This document shows, one piece after another, positions 5,826-8,362 of a stretch of 8,362 nt of DNA. The DNA lies in NCBI GenBank assembly GCA_023457325.1, contig JAEWLX010000078.1, positions 1 through 8,362 on the forward strand. The letters are read 5' to 3'. The DNA is from Bacillota bacterium. GTDB lineage: Bacteria > Bacillota_I > Bacilli_A > RFN20 > CAG-826. The number at the start of each line of letters is the position of its first letter. Position 1 is the stretch's first letter. Below the pieces are notes generated by a model. That model was not told the origin of the DNA, searched no databases, and saw only the letters and a list, made by a program, of their open reading frames with translations. Both the position numbers and the translations under genes were made by a program.

Positions 5826-6830
5826 CTACAGCGTAGCCATCATAATTGCTTTAATTGTATGCATGCGGTTTTCGGCTTGATCAAATACTCGGCTTTGCTT
5901 CGATTCGAATACTTCGTTAGTTACTTCGAGTTCCCCTTGTCTTAATCTTGGATAATCCTTGCCAAAATCTGTGGCGATTTGTCGCCCAACTTCGGTATCT
6001 AATCCATGAAAAGCGGGAAGACAGTGTAAAAAGATGGCGTTTTTGCTAGCTTTTTTCATTAATTCAGCATTGACTTGATAATTATATAGCAAGGCGATGC
6101 GCTTAGCCCATACCTCTTTTGGTTCTCCCATTGAAACCCAAACATCAGTGTAGATTGCATCAGCATCACGGACACCTTGATCAACATCATCAAACAATTC
6201 AATCCTTGCCCCAGTAAGTTTTGCTACCTCACGGCATGTTTTAAGTAAAGTATCATCAGGCCATAATTCTTTGGGAGCGACGGCGCGATAATTAAGTCCC
6301 GCCTTTGCGCAACCAACCATCAAACTATTAGCCACATTATTACGTGCATCACCAACATAGGCGAGGGTGATACCTGATAGATGTCCGAAACTTTCATAAA
6401 TCGTAAGCAAATCAGCTAATACTTGGGTAGGATGGAATTCATCGGTTAGTCCATTCCAAACTGGTACGCCGCTATATTTGGCAAGAAGTTCGGCATCACT
6501 ATGAAAATAACCTCGGAATTCGATGCCTTGATACATTCGTCCTAATACGCGGGCAGTATCTTTTATCGACTCCTTGACACCCATTTGCGAGCCACTAGAA
6601 CCAACATAAGTTACATTCATTCCTAAATCGTGGGCGGCAACTTCAAAGGCTGAGCGGGTTCTGGTTGAATCCTTTTGAAAGAGCAAAACAATTTGTTTGC
6701 CCACGTGGTGTTGGTGGGTAATTCCTTGTTGTTTTTCTTTTTTTAATTGTTGTGATAACTGAAGAAAATAAGCAAAGTCTTCAGATGAATAATCAAGCCA
6801 AGTCAATAGACTTCTACCGTTGTATGGCAT
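5826..6830 (-). CDS. argF: Ornithine carbamoyltransferase (probably catabolic, ArcB-like)
   Basis: Transfers carbamoyl between carbamoyl phosphate and ornithine/citrulline. The 334 residues contain every signature: STRTR (55-59, carbamoyl-phosphate site), HPTQ (133-136), DVWVSMGE (229-236, ornithine loop), HCLP (269-272, with the catalytic Cys270) and EVTNEVFES...ENRMHTIKA at the end. The start ([15 protein letters not shown]) reads like ArgF/ArcB. Pairing with rocD and rocA favours the catabolic direction, citrulline plus phosphate to ornithine and carbamoyl phosphate. However, no arcA, arcC or arcD is in the window, so an anabolic role is possible and arcB is an equally fair symbol. Lys-Asp-Tyr-Pro-Arg-Leu-Arg-Gln-Gly near 291-299 is a small insertion relative to E. 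coli ArgI. GAGG lies about ten bases before the ATG, inside the end of rocD; one base separates the two genes. Confidence 0.93.
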   Translation of the reverse strand: MPYNGRSLLTWLDYSSEDFAYFLQLSQQLKKEKQQGITHQHHVGKQIVLLFQKDSTRTRSAFEVAAHDLGMNVTYVGSSGSQMGVKESIKDTARVLGRMYQGIEFRGYFHSDAELLAKYSGVPVWNGLTDEFHPTQVLADLLTIYESFGHLSGITLAYVGDARNNVANSLMVGCAKAGLNYRAVAPKELWPDDTLLKTCREVAKLTGARIELFDDVDQGVRDADAIYTDVWVSMGEPKEVWAKRIALLYNYQVNAELMKKASKNAIFLHCLPAFHGLDTEVGRQIATDFGKDYPRLRQGELEVTNEVFESKQSRVFDQAENRMHTIKAIMMATL

Positions 6831-6831
6831 A

Positions 6832-8028
6832 CTATTTTACCTCGTCTAGCACAGCTTTTATTTGTCGCAATGCTTCATCAAGTTGTGCTTTTTTTATTAT
6901 AAGCGGTGGCGCAAATCTAATCGTATCTTCATGTGTTTCTTTTGCTAAAATTCCCCGAGCTTTTAATGCCTCGGTATATGGGCGAGCCTTTCGATTCAAG
7001 GTCATAGCGATTAATAATCCCTTGCCACGCACCTCTTTGATAAGGGGGCTCTTGATTTTCTTAAGTTTATTAAGGAAATATTCACCCAACATCGCACTAC
7101 GTTCTGATAGTTTTTCTTCTAATAAAACATCAATCGCCGCACTTGCGACAGCACAGGCTAGTGGATTTCCACCAAAGGTGCTTCCGTGTACGCCAGGGAT
7201 AATTACATCCATTATCTTTTTATCCGATAAGACGCCAGAAACAGGCAAGACGCCACCCCCTAATGCCTTACCAACGATAACGACATCAGGGCGAATACCC
7301 TCATGTTCATAGCAAAAAAGTTTTCCGGTTCGTCCAAATCCGGTTTGGATTTCGTCTATCATAAGCAAAATGCCGTGTTTAGATGTTATATCCCTAATTT
7401 TCTTTAAATACCCATCGCTTGGTATAATAACCCCGGCTTCACCTTGAATTGGCTCGACAAGAAAGGCGACTGTGTTTGAAGTAATAGCCTTTTCGAGGGC
7501 ATCAGTGTCATTATATGGAATAGTTATAAACCCTGGAGTATACGGCCCAAAATAGTCTTTTGCGGTTGGATCACTCGACATACTAACAATTGTTGTCGTA
7601 CGCCCATGGAAATTATCCGCGGCAACGATTATTTCGGCCTGGTTAAGAGTGATACCCCTTTTTATGTATCCATAGCGGCGCGCTAATTTTATTGCTGTTT
7701 CAACTGCCTCAGCACCCGTGTTCATTGGCAGAGCAACCTCATAACCGGCTGTTTCTGTCAGTTTTTTTAAAAACGGTCCGAGTTGATCGTTATAAAAGGC
7801 ACGCGAGGTAAGCGTCAAACGCTTGGCTTGTTCATTTAGTGCTTTTATGATCTTGGGGTGGCGGTGACCTTGATTAAGGGCTGAATAGGCCGATAGAAAG
7901 TCAAGATAGCGACGTCCTTCGGGATCATAGACATACGATCCTTTAGCATAACTTATAACTACTCCAATTGGATGGTAGTTATGAGCTCCATAATTTTGTT
8001 CTAAATCAATTAATTCTTTTGAGTTCAT
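6832..8028 (-). CDS. rocD: Ornithine aminotransferase (ornithine--oxo-acid transaminase)
   Basis: PLP enzyme that moves the delta-amino group of ornithine to 2-oxoglutarate, giving glutamate semialdehyde and glutamate. The 398 residues match Bacillus RocD in length and in order of motifs: YGAHNYHP (13-20), [16 protein letters not shown] (45-60), [11 protein letters not shown] (104-114, phosphate binding), [13 protein letters not shown] (139-151), EPIQGEAG (192-199), Asp225 in [16 protein letters not shown]-lysine Lys254 in VGKALGGGV, and [12 protein letters not shown] (281-292). The YGAHNYHP and SAYSA motifs separate it from acetylornithine aminotransferase (ArgD). AGGAG lies eight bases before the ATG. 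It is first in a minus-strand operon with the carbamoyltransferase one base downstream, so the ornithine made by that enzyme would be passed to RocD and its semialdehyde to RocA opposite. Confidence 0.95.
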   Translation of the reverse strand: MNSKELIDLEQNYGAHNYHPIGVVISYAKGSYVYDPEGRRYLDFLSAYSALNQGHRHPKIIKALNEQAKRLTLTSRAFYNDQLGPFLKKLTETAGYEVALPMNTGAEAVETAIKLARRYGYIKRGITLNQAEIIVAADNFHGRTTTIVSMSSDPTAKDYFGPYTPGFITIPYNDTDALEKAITSNTVAFLVEPIQGEAGVIIPSDGYLKKIRDITSKHGILLMIDEIQTGFGRTGKLFCYEHEGIRPDVVIVGKALGGGVLPVSGVLSDKKIMDVIIPGVHGSTFGGNPLACAVASAAIDVLLEEKLSERSAMLGEYFLNKLKKIKSPLIKEVRGKGLLIAMTLNRKARPYTEALKARGILAKETHEDTIRFAPPLIIKKAQLDEALRQIKAVLDEVK

Positions 8029-8054
8029 ATATTTGCTCCTAACTAATATTTTTC

Positions 8055-8084
8055 ATTGTATCGGTAAATCGCATTGATTGCCAA
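8055..8084 (-). promoter_or_regulatory. rocD: Sigma-70-type promoter of the rocD-argF operon
   Basis: On the minus strand, TTGGCA (8084-8079; five of six matches) is followed by an 18-base spacer and TACAAT (8060-8055; five of six). The start point would be near 8048, about 20 bases before the rocD ATG, with the AGGAG ribosome binding site directly in the short leader. This is the best promoter match in the window. Confidence 0.65.
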
Positions 8085-8170
8085 TTTTAGACTTTATCAT
8101 AACTAGTTAATGGTTTTACTTACGATAGAACAAAAACAAGAAAAAAATTGAAAATCAAACATAGATGTAT

Positions 8171-8203
8171 TTGCTTATGATGAAATAATTAAATTATTAG
8201 CAA
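8171..8203. promoter_or_regulatory. AT-rich inverted repeat upstream of rocD (possible operator)
   Basis: AATAATT-A-AATTATT (8184-8198) is a perfect 15-base palindrome around a central A. It lies inside a second, unevenly spaced inverted pair, TTGCT (8171-8175) and AGCAA (8199-8203). It is about 90 bases upstream of the rocD -35 box. It partly resembles an ArgR/AhrC box (TGAAT...ATTCA) but the outer positions fit poorly. AT-rich DNA makes chance palindromes common. The rest of the gap 8029-8278 shows no gene. Confidence 0.25.
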
Positions 8204-8223
8204 AGTAAAAAATGTTTCACCTC

Positions 8224-8260
8224 AAAAAATAAAAAAAGCAACCACATCGGTGATTGCTTT
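8224..8260 (-). terminator. Rho-independent terminator after the rubredoxin gene
   Basis: Read on the minus strand, an 11-base stem (AAAGCAATCAC with GTGGTTGCTTT, one G-U pair, loop CGAT; 8260-8235) is followed by a long T-run (TTTTTTTATTTTTT). On the plus strand the wobble becomes a C-A mismatch and no T-run follows, so it works in the minus direction only. It begins 18 bases after the rubredoxin stop and insulates rocD from that transcript. Confidence 0.88.
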
Positions 8261-8278
8261 AAAAACTCAGATAAGTAT

Positions 8279-8362
8279 CTACTCTAACGGTATAAATAAA
8301 GATTTATCGACACCACAAAGCGGGCAAACCCAATCTTCGGGAACATCTTCCCATTTCGTGCC
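8279..8362 (-). CDS. Rubredoxin or rubredoxin-domain protein, C-terminal fragment
   Basis: The last 27 codons are present, open to the right edge, with stop TAG at 8279-8281. The sequence GTKWEDVPEDWVCPLCGVDK followed by SLFIPLE is the classic second half of rubredoxin: the second iron knuckle C-P-x-C-G with the WxDxPxDW lead-in, ending right after the fold. Rubredoxin is a roughly 50-residue one-electron carrier with Fe(Cys)4. The first CxxC pair and the start lie outside, so a stand-alone rubredoxin cannot be told from a C-terminal rubredoxin domain of a larger protein, such as a flavoprotein fusion. A strong terminator follows. A link to oxygen or peroxide defence, or to the RNF redox pool, is plausible but not shown here. 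Confidence 0.9.
   Translation of the reverse strand, partial: GTKWEDVPEDWVCPLCGVDKSLFIPLE

Noticed and set aside
6752..7312. 186-aa open frame on + across the rocD/argF junction
   Set aside because: It is antisense to two fully recognisable enzymes, has low-complexity Ser/Ile/Pro composition and shows no domain.
1..8362. CRISPR arrays, tRNAs, rRNAs, insertion sequences, phage or defence genes
   Set aside because: Reading both strands shows no regularly spaced repeats, cloverleaf-like segments, transposase motifs or terminal inverted repeats.

Overview
The window looks like chromosome from a free-living, low-GC Gram-positive-type bacterium (Bacillota/Mycoplasmatota border, for example an Izemoplasma-, Haloplasma- or Erysipelotrichia-like lineage). 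The reasons are AT-rich DNA, strong GGAGG-type ribosome binding sites, tightly packed one-strand operons, and enzymes that read closest from memory to Bacillus RocA and RocD. The lineage is an inference; no 16S or other marker is present. The standard bacterial code (11) is used: TGA is the stop of the NusG_II gene and tryptophan is TGG.

Bases 1-4093 (+ strand) hold the distal part of an RNF-type ion-translocating electron-transfer operon: the last codons of a probable rnfG, then rnfE, rnfA, an unrecognised 66-aa membrane protein with four cysteines, and an unusually short rnfB. These are followed directly by a NusG_II-domain membrane protein, a Gx-transporter-family membrane protein and a membrane-anchored ApbE-like FMN transferase. 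Most junctions are stop/start overlaps (TAATG, ATGA), so the block looks like one translationally coupled unit. ApbE would flavinylate the RnfG and RnfD subunits, whose main parts lie upstream of the window. The NusG_II/Gx pair recalls extracytosolic flavin-based electron-transfer loci of Gram-positives.

Bases 4094-8028 hold an ornithine/arginine module. rocA (P5C dehydrogenase) is on + and meets, with no spacer, the minus-strand operon rocD (ornithine aminotransferase) then argF/arcB (ornithine carbamoyltransferase). Together they link citrulline, ornithine, glutamate semialdehyde/P5C and glutamate. NADH from RocA and ferredoxin-linked RNF would both feed the redox economy, but a direct functional link is only inferred.

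Bases 8029-8362 hold the rocD promoter region, a clear rho-independent terminator, and the 3' end of a rubredoxin gene on the minus strand that runs off the window.

The most unusual part is 1334-1863. The canonical RnfB, with two ferredoxin-like [4Fe-4S] domains, is missing. In its place are two small, singly membrane-anchored, cysteine-motif proteins that share a C-x2-C-x4-C core.
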